A DNA stretch of 64,000 nt from Ethanoligenens harbinense YUAN-3 (GTDB lineage: Bacteria; Bacillota; Clostridia; Oscillospirales; Ethanoligenentaceae). The stretch covers positions 2,916,001-2,980,000 of the forward strand of contig NC_014828.1 of assembly GCF_000178115.2 (NCBI RefSeq), given 5' to 3'. The translations under genes were made by a program, and so were the position numbers. This document shows, in pieces, positions 1 to 8,172 of the stretch (the first letter of the stretch is position 1; every line of letters starts with the position of its first letter). Below the pieces are notes generated by a model. It was not told the origin of the DNA. It did no database searches and was given only the letters and a program-made list of their open reading frames with translations.

Positions 1-25
1 CCGAAAATCAGCTCTGCCCACCACC

Positions 26-60
26 TTGACAATGGACAGGCCTAACGCTATAGTGTTAGG
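26..60 (+). promoter_or_regulatory. Sigma-A promoter with palindrome over the -10
   Basis: TTGACA at 26-31, a 17-base spacer and TATAGT at 49-54 form a near-consensus promoter for the carbonic anhydrase gene. The -10 sits inside the imperfect palindrome CCTAACGCTATAGTGTTAGG (41-60), whose outer arms CCTAAC/GTTAGG match exactly. A dyad placed over the -10 and start site is the usual position for a repressor operator; the repressor is unknown. Confidence 0.75.
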
Positions 61-232
61 AAAGAAACACCGCGCGCCGCCAGGCATCCGCACACCTCAG
101 GGACCCACGGCAGCGGCGGCAAAGCTCACCAACACAGGCGGCGTTCCCGGCCTTTTCCGCGCACAAGTCGGCGCGGCGGAAACTTACCTGAGATTCCATG
201 TTCATCACACGGGCAAAAAAGGAGACGTCTCT

Positions 233-946
233 ATGCATGAGCACCAGACCGCACATAATCAGCCGGAACAAACCGGCAGCACCTTTAACCTTAACGCGCA
301 TTTTATCGGCCCAAACCCACCCACATCGTTCAATCCGAAAAGCGTGATGCCCACCGTGGCACCCACTGCCTCCATCGGGCCTTTTTCATCCGTCATCGGT
401 GACGTGACCGTCTGCGAAAACGTCTTCATCGCCCCAAACGTGAGCGTGCGCGCCGACGAGGGCAGCCCGTTTTATATCGGCGCCCACACCAATTTGCAGG
501 ACGGTGTCATCGTCCACGGCCTGGCGGGGGAAAAGGTGGCGCATAACGGCAGGCAGTATTCCATCTATATCGGCGAACACGTCAGCTGCGCACACGGCTG
601 TATCGTTCACGGCCCCTGCAAGATCGGCGACCGTGCCTTCATCGGTTTCCACACGGTGGTGATGAACTGCATCATCGGCGAGGGCTGCGTGCTCTCGCCC
701 AACGTGCTGGTGACCGGCGGTGTCAAACTGCCGCCCGACCGTTTCGTGCCGGCGGGCACCATCGTGGATACGCAGGAAAAAGCCGACCGGCTCCCGCCGG
801 TGCCAAACAACCAGGTGGAATTCGCACAGGGCGTTCAGAACGTCAACAACGCTTTCCCAGCCGCCTACGCTCTGACATTCGGCAGTGTCAAATGCAGCTG
901 CGGCCTTGCCTGCGACCGCGGCACGCTGAAATGCATCCCGGAATAA
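233..946 (+). CDS. Gamma-class carbonic anhydrase (Cam-like left-handed beta-helix)
   Basis: Probable zinc enzyme interconverting CO2 and bicarbonate. The 237 residues carry hexapeptide-repeat strands typical of left-handed beta-helices. The VRADEG segment, IVHG and CAHGCIVHG place an acidic residue and three candidate metal-ligand histidines as in the Methanosarcina Cam/CcmM group. ATG 233 is chosen because GGAG lies 8-12 bases upstream; a longer reading frame would start inside the promoter. No signal peptide is seen, so a cytoplasmic location is inferred. Oddity: the C-terminus ends in a cysteine cluster (VKCSCGLACD, then another Cys), which is not part of the usual fold and might bind metal or form disulfides. 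An acetyltransferase gene follows after 20 bases. Related hexapeptide transferases are the alternative, but the histidine pattern favours carbonic anhydrase. Confidence 0.85.
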   Translation: MHEHQTAHNQPEQTGSTFNLNAHFIGPNPPTSFNPKSVMPTVAPTASIGPFSSVIGDVTVCENVFIAPNVSVRADEGSPFYIGAHTNLQDGVIVHGLAGEKVAHNGRQYSIYIGEHVSCAHGCIVHGPCKIGDRAFIGFHTVVMNCIIGEGCVLSPNVLVTGGVKLPPDRFVPAGTIVDTQEKADRLPPVPNNQVEFAQGVQNVNNAFPAAYALTFGSVKCSCGLACDRGTLKCIPE

Positions 947-966
947 CGCCCGGAGGAGGAACACCG

Positions 967-1389
967 GTGGGAACCATCACATACGGCCGCACGCTTACCG
1001 TGGCGGATTACAACCGTCTGCGCCGGGCCGTGGGATGGGATAAAATCCGAAAGCGGCAAGCACAGGCCGGCCTTGCGCATTCCGCACTGGTCGTGGCCGC
1101 CAGAGACGCGGAGCAGACCGTTGGCATGGCCAGACTAGTCACCGACTACGGATACGTCGCGTATATCGCAGACGTGGTGGTGTCGCCGGAATATCAAGGC
1201 CGGGGCATTGCCAAAGCCATGCTCGGCATGATCCTTCAACACATCAAAGACCAGTTGGAGGACGGCGAGCAGGTGATGGTCTTCCTGCTGGCGGCAAAGG
1301 GACGCGAGGCATTTTACCGTCCGTTTGGATTTCTCGACCGGCCGAACGATACCTATGGCGCCGGGATGTCCATGTGGCTGAAAAAGTGA
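967..1389 (+). CDS. GNAT family N-acetyltransferase
   Basis: A 140-residue GNAT-fold protein; substrate unknown. The acetyl-CoA binding motif A is clear: DVVVSPEYQGRGIAKAMLG, followed by the FYRPFGF segment typical of the GNAT C-terminal half. The GTG at 967 is preferred as start because GGAGGAGGA ends 6 bases upstream; the reading frame extends further upstream but into the end of the preceding carbonic anhydrase gene. Probably co-transcribed with that gene (20-base gap). Confidence 0.85.
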   Translation: MGTITYGRTLTVADYNRLRRAVGWDKIRKRQAQAGLAHSALVVAARDAEQTVGMARLVTDYGYVAYIADVVVSPEYQGRGIAKAMLGMILQHIKDQLEDGEQVMVFLLAAKGREAFYRPFGFLDRPNDTYGAGMSMWLKK

Positions 1390-1522
1390 CCGGATTGATA
1401 TGCAGCGGAAACGAGAGGGCCCATCCCGGCAAGCGCCGTGGCGCGGGGCCGGGGTTTATCCACCTGCCGCCGTTCGGCTGCCATATGCCCGGTTCGGCCC
1501 CTCGTTCATCTGTGCAGTAAAA

Positions 1523-1893
1523 ATGCCGCGCTCCCCGAACATTTGCACCGCCTGCGCCGGACGGGCCTTCTGCACGGCACGGTACGTGAACCCCGGCTTT
1601 CGCCTCGCGCGCTGATCCGGCCCCTGTTCATCGTGGAAGCGTCGGGCATCCGGTGGGAGATCCCGTCACTGCCCGGGCAATCTACACCCGCACAAACTGC
1701 CCGCCGCAACGGAAGAAGCCCTCAGGGCAGGTGCGCAGACGTTCTTGCTGTTCGGCTTGCCCGTACTGAAAAACGATACATAGCCGCGCTCTGCGAAAGC
1801 GCGCTGGGCGCATCCCTCGCGGGAGCGGATCTCTACATTACCTGCTATGCCAAAGAAACGGCGCAGGCCATCCGGAAGGGAGACATCGGATAA
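1523..1893 (+). pseudogene. Delta-aminolevulinic acid dehydratase (HemB) remnant
   Basis: Three short pieces read like an eroded HemB. In one frame (about 1540-1685) the segment LRRTGLLHGTVREPRLSP then RPLFIVE and EIPSLPGQ matches the conserved HemB N-terminus. About 1697-1765 in the next frame reads EEALRAGAQTFLLFGLP, the following HemB strand. After a stop, about 1785-1890 back in the first frame reads AGADLYITCYAKETAQAI, matching the HemB C-terminus. The whole catalytic middle (roughly 200 residues including the Schiff-base lysines) is missing. It lies immediately upstream of hemL, as expected of a former hem operon. Two frame changes plus a large deletion make function very unlikely. What is seen is the sequence; HemB identity is from motif memory. 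Confidence 0.75.
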
Positions 1894-3191
1894 TGGGAAA
1901 CACCGAGACGTTGTTTGAACGGGCAAAAAAGGTCATGCCGGGAGGCGTGAACCACCCGGAGTGCGCGTTCGGCGCGGTGCATGGCATCCCGCGTTTCATC
2001 GAAAAAGGCGAGGGTTCGCAGATCTACGATGTGGACGGCAGCGTCTGCACCGATTATGTCTGCTCGTGGGGATCGCTCATCCTCGGGCACAACCACCCCG
2101 ATATCCGCCGAATGGTTGCGGAAACCATTCAAGATGGGTTGAGTTTCGGCGCACCCACCCGGTTGGAAGTGGCGATGGCCGAGCTCATGGTGCATATGGT
2201 GCCCAACGTTGACAAGGTGCGGATAGTCAACAGCGGCACCGAAGCAGTGATGAGCGCGCTGCGCCTGGCGCGCGGATTCACCGGGCGGGAAAAACTCATC
2301 AAATTCGACGGCTGCAGCCACGGGCACTGCGACTCGATGCTGGTCAAGGCCGGTTCCGGCGTGTTGGCAACCGGCCAGCCCGACAGCCCCGGCGTACCGG
2401 CAGGCACGGCCAAAGATACGCTGGTCGCCACGTACAACGATCTGACGGAGGTGGAACGCCTGTTTGCCGAACACAACGGGGAGATTGCCGCCGTCATCGT
2501 TGAACCGGTAGCGGTCAATATGGGTGTCGTCCCACCCGAGCCGGGATTTCTCGCCGGCTTGCGCGCGCTCTGCGACCAAAACGGCGCGCTGCTTATTTTC
2601 GACGAGATCAGCACCGGTTTCCGCATCGCACCAGGCGGTGCGCAGGAAGTGTTCGGCGTGCGCGCGGATATGGTCACGTTCGGCAAGGTCATCGGCGGCG
2701 GCATGCCCGTGGGTGCCTACGCCGCCCGCGGCGAGATCATGGATGATGTCGCGCCCGCAGGGCCGGTGTATCAGGCCGGCACGTTCTCCGGCAACCCCGT
2801 AGCCATAGCGGCCGGCCTGGCGCAGCTGACCCTCCTGCATGAGCATCCGGAAATTTATGTGTATACCGGCGCGCTGGGCAAACAACTGGAGCGCGGGTTC
2901 CGCTTTCTGGCGCAGAAGCACCGCATTCCGGCCACGGTAGGGCGCTTCCATTCGCTGCTCACCCTCTTTTTTCACAATGGCCCGGTCACCTGTGGAAAAC
3001 AAGCGCGTGAAAGCAGCACCGAAGCCTATGCCGCGTTCTTCAACGGCATGCTCGCGGGCGGATCGTATTTCGCGCCGTCACAGTTCGAGGCGGCATTCCT
3101 CAGCTCCGCGCATACACAGGCCGAGCTGGAACAGACGCTGCTCACGGCGGATACAGTGTTGGCCGAAATGGCACCTGTTTACGCGGAATGA
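1893..3191 (+). CDS. hemL: Glutamate-1-semialdehyde 2,1-aminomutase
   Basis: A 432-residue PLP enzyme that moves the amino group of glutamate-1-semialdehyde to give 5-aminolevulinate, the C5-pathway precursor of tetrapyrroles. Class III aminotransferase signatures are intact: NSGTEAVMSALRLARG near residue 110, LLIFDEISTGFR near 233, and TFGKVIGGGMPVGA near 260 with the PLP lysine. Length matches the family. The ATG overlaps the stop of the hemB remnant (TAATG), suggesting translational coupling in the ancestral operon. A strong hairpin terminator follows. No other intact haem gene is in the window, so its product may feed corrinoid or siroheme synthesis encoded elsewhere, or it may be a related aminotransferase in decline. 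Confidence 0.9.
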   Translation: MGNTETLFERAKKVMPGGVNHPECAFGAVHGIPRFIEKGEGSQIYDVDGSVCTDYVCSWGSLILGHNHPDIRRMVAETIQDGLSFGAPTRLEVAMAELMVHMVPNVDKVRIVNSGTEAVMSALRLARGFTGREKLIKFDGCSHGHCDSMLVKAGSGVLATGQPDSPGVPAGTAKDTLVATYNDLTEVERLFAEHNGEIAAVIVEPVAVNMGVVPPEPGFLAGLRALCDQNGALLIFDEISTGFRIAPGGAQEVFGVRADMVTFGKVIGGGMPVGAYAARGEIMDDVAPAGPVYQAGTFSGNPVAIAAGLAQLTLLHEHPEIYVYTGALGKQLERGFRFLAQKHRIPATVGRFHSLLTLFFHNGPVTCGKQARESSTEAYAAFFNGMLAGGSYFAPSQFEAAFLSSAHTQAELEQTLLTADTVLAEMAPVYAE

Positions 3192-3246
3192 ACGGCAGCC
3201 ACAAGTCACAGGCGGCACCTGGTGCCCAATAGGATACCGGCATGGC

Positions 3247-3280
3247 AAGAGGCGCACCCAAATGGTGCGCCTCTTATTAG
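3247..3280 (+). terminator. hemL: Rho-independent terminator after hemL
   Basis: A perfect 12-bp stem AAGAGGCGCACC / GGTGCGCCTCTT (3247-3258 and 3264-3275) with a 5-base loop is followed by ATTAGTTT. Confidence 0.85.
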
Positions 3281-3309
3281 TTTCCCGCGTTCGGGGAAGG
3301 CCCCGTGTT

Positions 3310-3517
3310 CGCTTCAAGATGGGTACCCGTTATCGCAGTTTAACTTCCCCGAACGGAACGTGGGCTGTGCCCACTGCCTGCTTCAGGCTGGGCACCCGTT
3401 ATCGCAGTTTAACTCCCCCCCGAACGGAAACGTGGGTTGTGCCCACTGCCTGCTTCAAGCTGAGCACTCGTTATCGCAGTTTAACTCCCCCGAACGGAAA
3501 CGTGGGTTGTGCCCACC
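3310..3517. repeat. Three tandem copies of a ~70-bp palindromic repeat
   Basis: The word TTATCGCAGTTTAACT recurs at 3330, 3399 and 3471, so the copies are spaced 69 and 72 bp. Each copy also contains a CCCGAACGGAA block followed by a hairpin GTGGGC/TTGTGCCCAC (3360-3374, 3432-3446, 3502-3516). The third copy runs into the 3' end of the minus-strand acetyltransferase and supplies its stop codon. No ORF or known element is seen in the block. Confidence 0.85.
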
Positions 3518-4086
3518 CATTCGGATTCCAGAATAGAATAGACGCACATGCTGTACCAGCCGCCGTCGGCCTGCCGCCCGAAGTCCCGCAGAGTGCCTTC
3601 GTGGGTCATCCCCACCTTTTGCAGCACCCGGCCGGACGCCGGATTACCCGCATGATACAGCGCCTGCACGCGGTGCAGGCCCACTGTTTCAAACAACAGT
3701 TCCAGCACGGTCCGCAGGGCTTCGGTCATATACCCATTGTTCCAAAACGCATTGCCCAGGCAATACCCGATTTCGCAGGAACGGTTTGCTTCCCGCATCG
3801 CCTGCACGCTGATGCTCCCGATAGCCCGCCCGGTTTCTTTTTGCGCCACGGCCCAGTGGTAGACCCGTTTGTCCGCATATTGTTCCTGCCAAGCCTCAAT
3901 GCGTCCGCGGGTTACCTCCACGCCGGCATGGGGCTGCCAGGGCAAATGACGCGTTACTTCCTCCCGACTCGCCCAGCGGTCGAACATATCCTGCGCGTCC
4001 CGCACTTCAAACCGGCGCAAAAACAGGCGCGGCGTCGCCAGCCGCATCGTCCCCACATGATGGAGCACATTCTCCCCGTTTTTCAT
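3481..4086 (-). CDS. GNAT acetyltransferase, RimJ/RimL type
   Basis: A 201-residue acetyltransferase of the ribosomal-protein/antibiotic acetylase group (substrate unknown). RLATPRLFLRRFEVRDA at the N-terminus, EIGYCLGNAFWNNGYMTEA (acetyl-CoA loop region) and NPASGRVLQKVGM are diagnostic. ATG 4086 is preferred to the ATG nine bases upstream because GGAG sits at a normal distance from it. The last dozen residues (VGTTHVSVRGS) are encoded by the third copy of the tandem repeat at 3310-3517, so the natural C-terminus has apparently been replaced or extended by repeat DNA. Confidence 0.85.
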   Translation of the reverse strand: MKNGENVLHHVGTMRLATPRLFLRRFEVRDAQDMFDRWASREEVTRHLPWQPHAGVEVTRGRIEAWQEQYADKRVYHWAVAQKETGRAIGSISVQAMREANRSCEIGYCLGNAFWNNGYMTEALRTVLELLFETVGLHRVQALYHAGNPASGRVLQKVGMTHEGTLRDFGRQADGGWYSMCVYSILESEWVGTTHVSVRGS

Positions 4087-4132
4087 GTAAAACATTCTCC
4101 TTTTTGTATAAATTCAATCCGCTATTTGCACA

Positions 4133-4164
4133 AAAACGCCCACGGCGCTTGCCGTGGGCGTTTT
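4133..4164. terminator. Bidirectional hairpin terminator
   Basis: Perfect stem AAAACGCCCACGGC / GCCGTGGGCGTTTT with loop GCTT. On the minus strand it ends the PFOR transcript. Confidence 0.85.
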
Positions 4165-4199
4165 GATTCCCTTTCGGGAGATATGGGTCACAAATCGAC

Positions 4200-7100
4200 T
4201 TAATCTTTGTCGGCCAGTTTGACCAGATGCTCGTATTTCTCCTTCGCATCCTTTTCGGATTCCGCAAAGAGTTTCTCGGCACGTTCCGGGAAAGAGCGGA
4301 GCAAGGAGCTGTAACGCACCTCGCCGCGGATGAAGTCCTGATACGAGGCGGACGGCGCTTTGCTGTCGAGGGTGAACGGGTTCTTACCCTCATCGGCAAC
4401 GCGCGGATCAAAGCGGAAGTTGTTCCAATAGCCGGCTTGCACCGCTTTTTTCTCCTCGGTCTGCGAAATGCCCATGCCGCCGCGGATACCGTGGTTGATG
4501 CAAGGCGCATACGCGATGATGACCGACGGGCCGTGGTAGCTTTCCGCCTCGTTGAAGGCTTTCAGGCACTGGTTGTAGTCCGCACCCATGGCGACCTGCG
4601 CCACATACACATAGCCGTAGCTCATGAGCATACCGGCAAGATCCTTCTTACGGGTGGATTTACCGGCCGCCGCAAACTGCGCAACAGAACCGGCCGGGGT
4701 GGATTTGGACGCCTGCCCACCGGTGTTGGAATACACTTCGGTGTCGAAGATGAGGACGTTGATGTCTTCACCGGAAGCCACCACATGATCCAAACCGCCG
4801 AAGCCGATGTCATAGGCCCAGCCGTCACCGCCGAGAATCCAGACGGATTTCTTGGCGAGGAAATCTTTGCCGTTCAGCACTTCTTTGGCCAGTTCATTAT
4901 CGCCGGCTTTTTCAAGCGCGGCAACCAATGCATCGGTCGCTTCGCGGTTGGCAGTGCCGTCCTCTTTGGTCGCTTTCCAGTTCTCGATGGCGGTGCTCAC
5001 CGCTTCGCCCGGATTCTGGGCGGCAAGCTCGTCAATCTTGTCGGCAAGACGGTCGCGCAGCTGCTGCTGGCCGAGGAACATGCCGTAACCAAACTCGGCG
5101 TTGTCTTCAAACAGGGAGTTCGCCCACGACGGACCATAGCCGCGTTTGTTGACCGTGTACGGGGTGGACGGCGCGGAACCGCCCCAGATGGAGGAGCAGC
5201 CGGTGGCATTGGCGATATACATCCGGTCACCGAAGAGCTGGGTGGCCAGCTTGGCATACGGTGTCTCACCGCAGCCCGCGCAGGCACCCGAGAACTCGAG
5301 CAGCGGCTGTTTAAACTGGCTGCCCTTGACGGTGGTTGGTTTGAACTTCGCGGCCACTTCCGGTTTCTCCGGCAGCGAAATACCGTACAGGAATCCGTCT
5401 TCCTGATCCATCTGGCTGGAAAGCGGTTTCATGACCAGCGCCTTGTTGCCTTTCAGGCCCGGGCAGACGTTGGCGCAGGAGCCGCAGCCCGTGCAGTCGA
5501 GGACGGAAGGATTGATGGAAAACTCGAAACCGGCAAGCGCGGTCGCGGGTTTATGTTTCATGCTGGCCGGCGCTTTTTCCGCTTCGTCCGCAGTGAGCAC
5601 GAACGGACGGATGACGGCGTGCGGGCAGACATAAGAGCAGAAGTTACACTGGATGCAGTTTTCCGGCTGCCATTCGGGCACGTCCACGGCGATGCCGCGT
5701 TTTTCATAGGCAGCGGAGCCCTGCGGGAAGGTGCCGTCTTCACGACCCTTGAATGCGGAAACCGGCAGAGCGTCGCCGCGCTGCGCATTCATCGGGGTGA
5801 GCAGGTCTTTGACAAAGCCGACCAGTTCTTCACGGTCGCCGGTCACGACGACTTCTTTCGCTTCGTCGGTGGCGTCCGCCCAAGCGGCCGGCACGGCCAC
5901 TTTCTTGACAGCGCCGGCACCGGCGTCGATGGCGTCGTGGTTCATTTTGACGACTTTTTCGCCCTTACGGCCGTAAGAAGCGGTGGCGGCGTCTTTCATG
6001 AACTTGACGGCGTCTTCGGCCGGAATGATGCCGGTCAGTTTGAAGAATGCGGACTGGAGGACGGTGTTGATGCGCCCGCCCAAGCCGATGTCTTTACCGA
6101 TCTGGATGCCGTTGATGATGTAGAAGTTGATGTTGTGCTGCGCGAGGAAACGTTTGACCTTCGCGGGCAGATTGGCTTCGAGCTCGTCTTCCGTCCACTG
6201 GGTGTTCAGCAGGAAAGTGCCGCCGTCTTTGAGATCCTCGACGATGTCATATTTATCGACATAGGAGGGGTTGTGGCAGGCGACGAAGTCGGCCTTGCTG
6301 ACCAGGTAGGTGGATTTGATCGGCTTTTTGCCGAAACGCAGATGCGAAATGGTGACGCCGCCGGACTTCTTGGAGTCGTAGGCGAAGTAGCCCTGCGCAT
6401 ACATATCGGTGTGGTCGCCGATGATCTTGATGGAGTTTTTATTGGCGCCGACCGTACCGTCGGAACCCAGACCCCAGAATTTGCAGGAAGTGGTGCCTTC
6501 GGGCGTGGTGTCCGGATTCTCGCCGAGCGGCAGGGAAAGGTCGGTCACATCGTCTTCAATGCCGATGGTGAAGTGTTTTTTCGGAGCGGCTGTGCCGGCG
6601 TTGCTGTAGACGCTGATGACGTTGCCCGGAATGGTGTCCTTGGAACCCAGACCGTAGCGGCCGGAGTAGACCGGCACGTTCGCAAACTGGGTGTCGCGCA
6701 GGGCGGCGACCACGTCGAGATAGAGCGGCTCGCCCAGGCTGCCCGGCTCTTTGGTGCGGTCGAGCACGGAGATGGATTTGACGGTGGACGGAATGGCTTT
6801 CAGCAGGTGCTCCACCGAGAACGGACGGTAGAGGCGCACTTTGACAAGACCCACTTTTTCGCCTTTGGCGTTGAGGTAATCCACCGTCTCTTCGATGGTG
6901 TCGCAGACGGAACCCATGGCAATGATGACCTTTTCGGCATCCGGGGCGCCGTAGTAGTTGAACAGCTTGTAGTCGGTGCCGATCTTGGCGTTGACCTTGT
7001 TCATATATTCTTCCACGACGGCCGGCAGCGCATCGTAGTAGGTGTTGCAGGCTTCACGGGCCTGGAAGAAGATATCCGGGTTCTGGGCGGTGCCGCGCAG

Positions 7101-7742
7101 GGTGGGATGCTCCGGATTGAGCGCGCGGGCGCGGAAAGCCGCGACCGCGTCGTAGTCGACCATATCGGCCAGATCTTCATAATCCCAGGCTTCGATCTTC
7201 TGAATCTCATGCGAGGTGCGGAAACCATCGAAGAAATGGAGGAACGGCACGCGGCCCTTAATGGCGGAAAGATGCGCCACAGCGCCGAGGTCCATAACTT
7301 CCTGCACGTTGCCCGCGCAGAGCATGGCAAAACCGGTCTGGCGGCAGGCATACACATCGGAGTGGTCACCGAAAATATTCAGCGCATGGGAAGCGACACA
7401 GCGGGCGGAGACGTGGATAACGCCCGGCAGAAGCTCACCTGCAATTTTGTACATATTGGGTATCATAAGCAGAAGGCCCTGCGAGGCGGTGAACGTGGTG
7501 GTCAGCGCACCGGCATTGAGGGAGCCGTGGACGGTGCCCGCGGCGCCGCCTTCAGACTGCATCTCCACGATGCGGACCTTCTGCCCGAAAATGTTCTTGC
7601 GGCCGGCGGCAGCCCACTCGTCGGCATGCTCCGCCATAACGGACGACGGCGTGATCGGATAGATGCCCGCTACGTCGGTAAAGGCGTAGGATACATGGGC
7701 AGCAGCCGCGTTGCCGTCCATGGTTTTCATTTTTCTTGCCAT
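4200..7742 (-). CDS. nifJ: Pyruvate:ferredoxin (flavodoxin) oxidoreductase, single-chain
   Basis: An 1180-residue enzyme that oxidatively decarboxylates pyruvate to acetyl-CoA and CO2, passing electrons to ferredoxin or flavodoxin; central to anaerobic fermentation. Domain order is that of fused PFORs: pyrimidine-binding domain starting with GIYPITPSSVMAEHADEW, transketolase-C-like domain, the gamma domain, a two-cluster ferredoxin domain (CIQCNFCSYVCPHA and CTGCGSCANVCPG near residues 690-760), then the TPP domain with CAGCGETPYAK and GDGWAYDIGFGG. Length is standard. The start has AGGGGGA about 10 bases upstream. It is monocistronic, with its own promoter at 7821-7849 and a terminator at 4133-4164. 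Confidence 0.97.
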   Translation of the reverse strand: MARKMKTMDGNAAAAHVSYAFTDVAGIYPITPSSVMAEHADEWAAAGRKNIFGQKVRIVEMQSEGGAAGTVHGSLNAGALTTTFTASQGLLLMIPNMYKIAGELLPGVIHVSARCVASHALNIFGDHSDVYACRQTGFAMLCAGNVQEVMDLGAVAHLSAIKGRVPFLHFFDGFRTSHEIQKIEAWDYEDLADMVDYDAVAAFRARALNPEHPTLRGTAQNPDIFFQAREACNTYYDALPAVVEEYMNKVNAKIGTDYKLFNYYGAPDAEKVIIAMGSVCDTIEETVDYLNAKGEKVGLVKVRLYRPFSVEHLLKAIPSTVKSISVLDRTKEPGSLGEPLYLDVVAALRDTQFANVPVYSGRYGLGSKDTIPGNVISVYSNAGTAAPKKHFTIGIEDDVTDLSLPLGENPDTTPEGTTSCKFWGLGSDGTVGANKNSIKIIGDHTDMYAQGYFAYDSKKSGGVTISHLRFGKKPIKSTYLVSKADFVACHNPSYVDKYDIVEDLKDGGTFLLNTQWTEDELEANLPAKVKRFLAQHNINFYIINGIQIGKDIGLGGRINTVLQSAFFKLTGIIPAEDAVKFMKDAATASYGRKGEKVVKMNHDAIDAGAGAVKKVAVPAAWADATDEAKEVVVTGDREELVGFVKDLLTPMNAQRGDALPVSAFKGREDGTFPQGSAAYEKRGIAVDVPEWQPENCIQCNFCSYVCPHAVIRPFVLTADEAEKAPASMKHKPATALAGFEFSINPSVLDCTGCGSCANVCPGLKGNKALVMKPLSSQMDQEDGFLYGISLPEKPEVAAKFKPTTVKGSQFKQPLLEFSGACAGCGETPYAKLATQLFGDRMYIANATGCSSIWGGSAPSTPYTVNKRGYGPSWANSLFEDNAEFGYGMFLGQQQLRDRLADKIDELAAQNPGEAVSTAIENWKATKEDGTANREATDALVAALEKAGDNELAKEVLNGKDFLAKKSVWILGGDGWAYDIGFGGLDHVVASGEDINVLIFDTEVYSNTGGQASKSTPAGSVAQFAAAGKSTRKKDLAGMLMSYGYVYVAQVAMGADYNQCLKAFNEAESYHGPSVIIAYAPCINHGIRGGMGISQTEEKKAVQAGYWNNFRFDPRVADEGKNPFTLDSKAPSASYQDFIRGEVRYSSLLRSFPERAEKLFAESEKDAKEKYEHLVKLADKD

Positions 7743-7820
7743 GGATTGAAATCCCCCTTGTTCTACATTAAAAAATGGAACGAGTCTTGTATGAAGAAAA
7801 TGGATCGCGTCTCAAAGCAT

Positions 7821-7849
7821 ATAGTATCACGTTTGCGCATTTATGTAAA
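7821..7849 (-). promoter_or_regulatory. nifJ: Sigma-A promoter for PFOR gene
   Basis: On the minus strand TTTACA (7849-7844), a 17-base spacer and TACTAT (7826-7821). It gives a leader of about 75 bases. Confidence 0.75.
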
Positions 7850-7997
7850 CAACAATGTCTAAAATCCTGCTAATTTTTTAACAAACGCGCACCGTTTTTT
7901 CACAAAACGCGCGCAAAGGGGCACGCCCCCTTTCCGGATACCGCCTGCACGGGCGCCCCGGCATGGTTTTTGCCCGCCCTGCCGTGCGCGGCGGGAT

Positions 7998-8026
7998 TTG
8001 ACAAGCACGCATAAAGCCGATATGAT
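7998..8026 (+). promoter_or_regulatory. Sigma-A promoter for CorC-like gene
   Basis: Consensus TTGACA (7998-8003), 17-base spacer, TATGAT (8021-8026). The leader is about 140 bases. Confidence 0.85.
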
Positions 8027-8172
8027 AAGGGTATAGTGTGCGGAACTAGACCTGTTTTTCCAACGCCCGCTGCCGAAGCGCACGGCGCGCGGCCCGCACT
8101 ACCCCTTTCCGGGGCTTTCCGTCATCATCGGCAAGTCAAACCTGCGCTTTTATTTTTGGAAGGAGTTTATCC

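Larger units (their letters stand above)
7743..8172. other. Divergent intergenic region
   Basis: This 430-base stretch between the PFOR start and the CorC-like gene holds one promoter for each direction (listed separately). I see no other gene; the GC-rich part around 7900-7990 has no recognisable structure. Confidence 0.7.

Noticed and set aside
3310..3517. CRISPR array
   Set aside because: Only three copies of ~70 bp, contiguous, with no spacer content.
4227..7862. A 1211-codon open frame opposite the PFOR gene
   Set aside because: It is a mirror of the codon bias in the GC-rich PFOR gene, shows no protein motif, and the PFOR frame is full-length and motif-complete.
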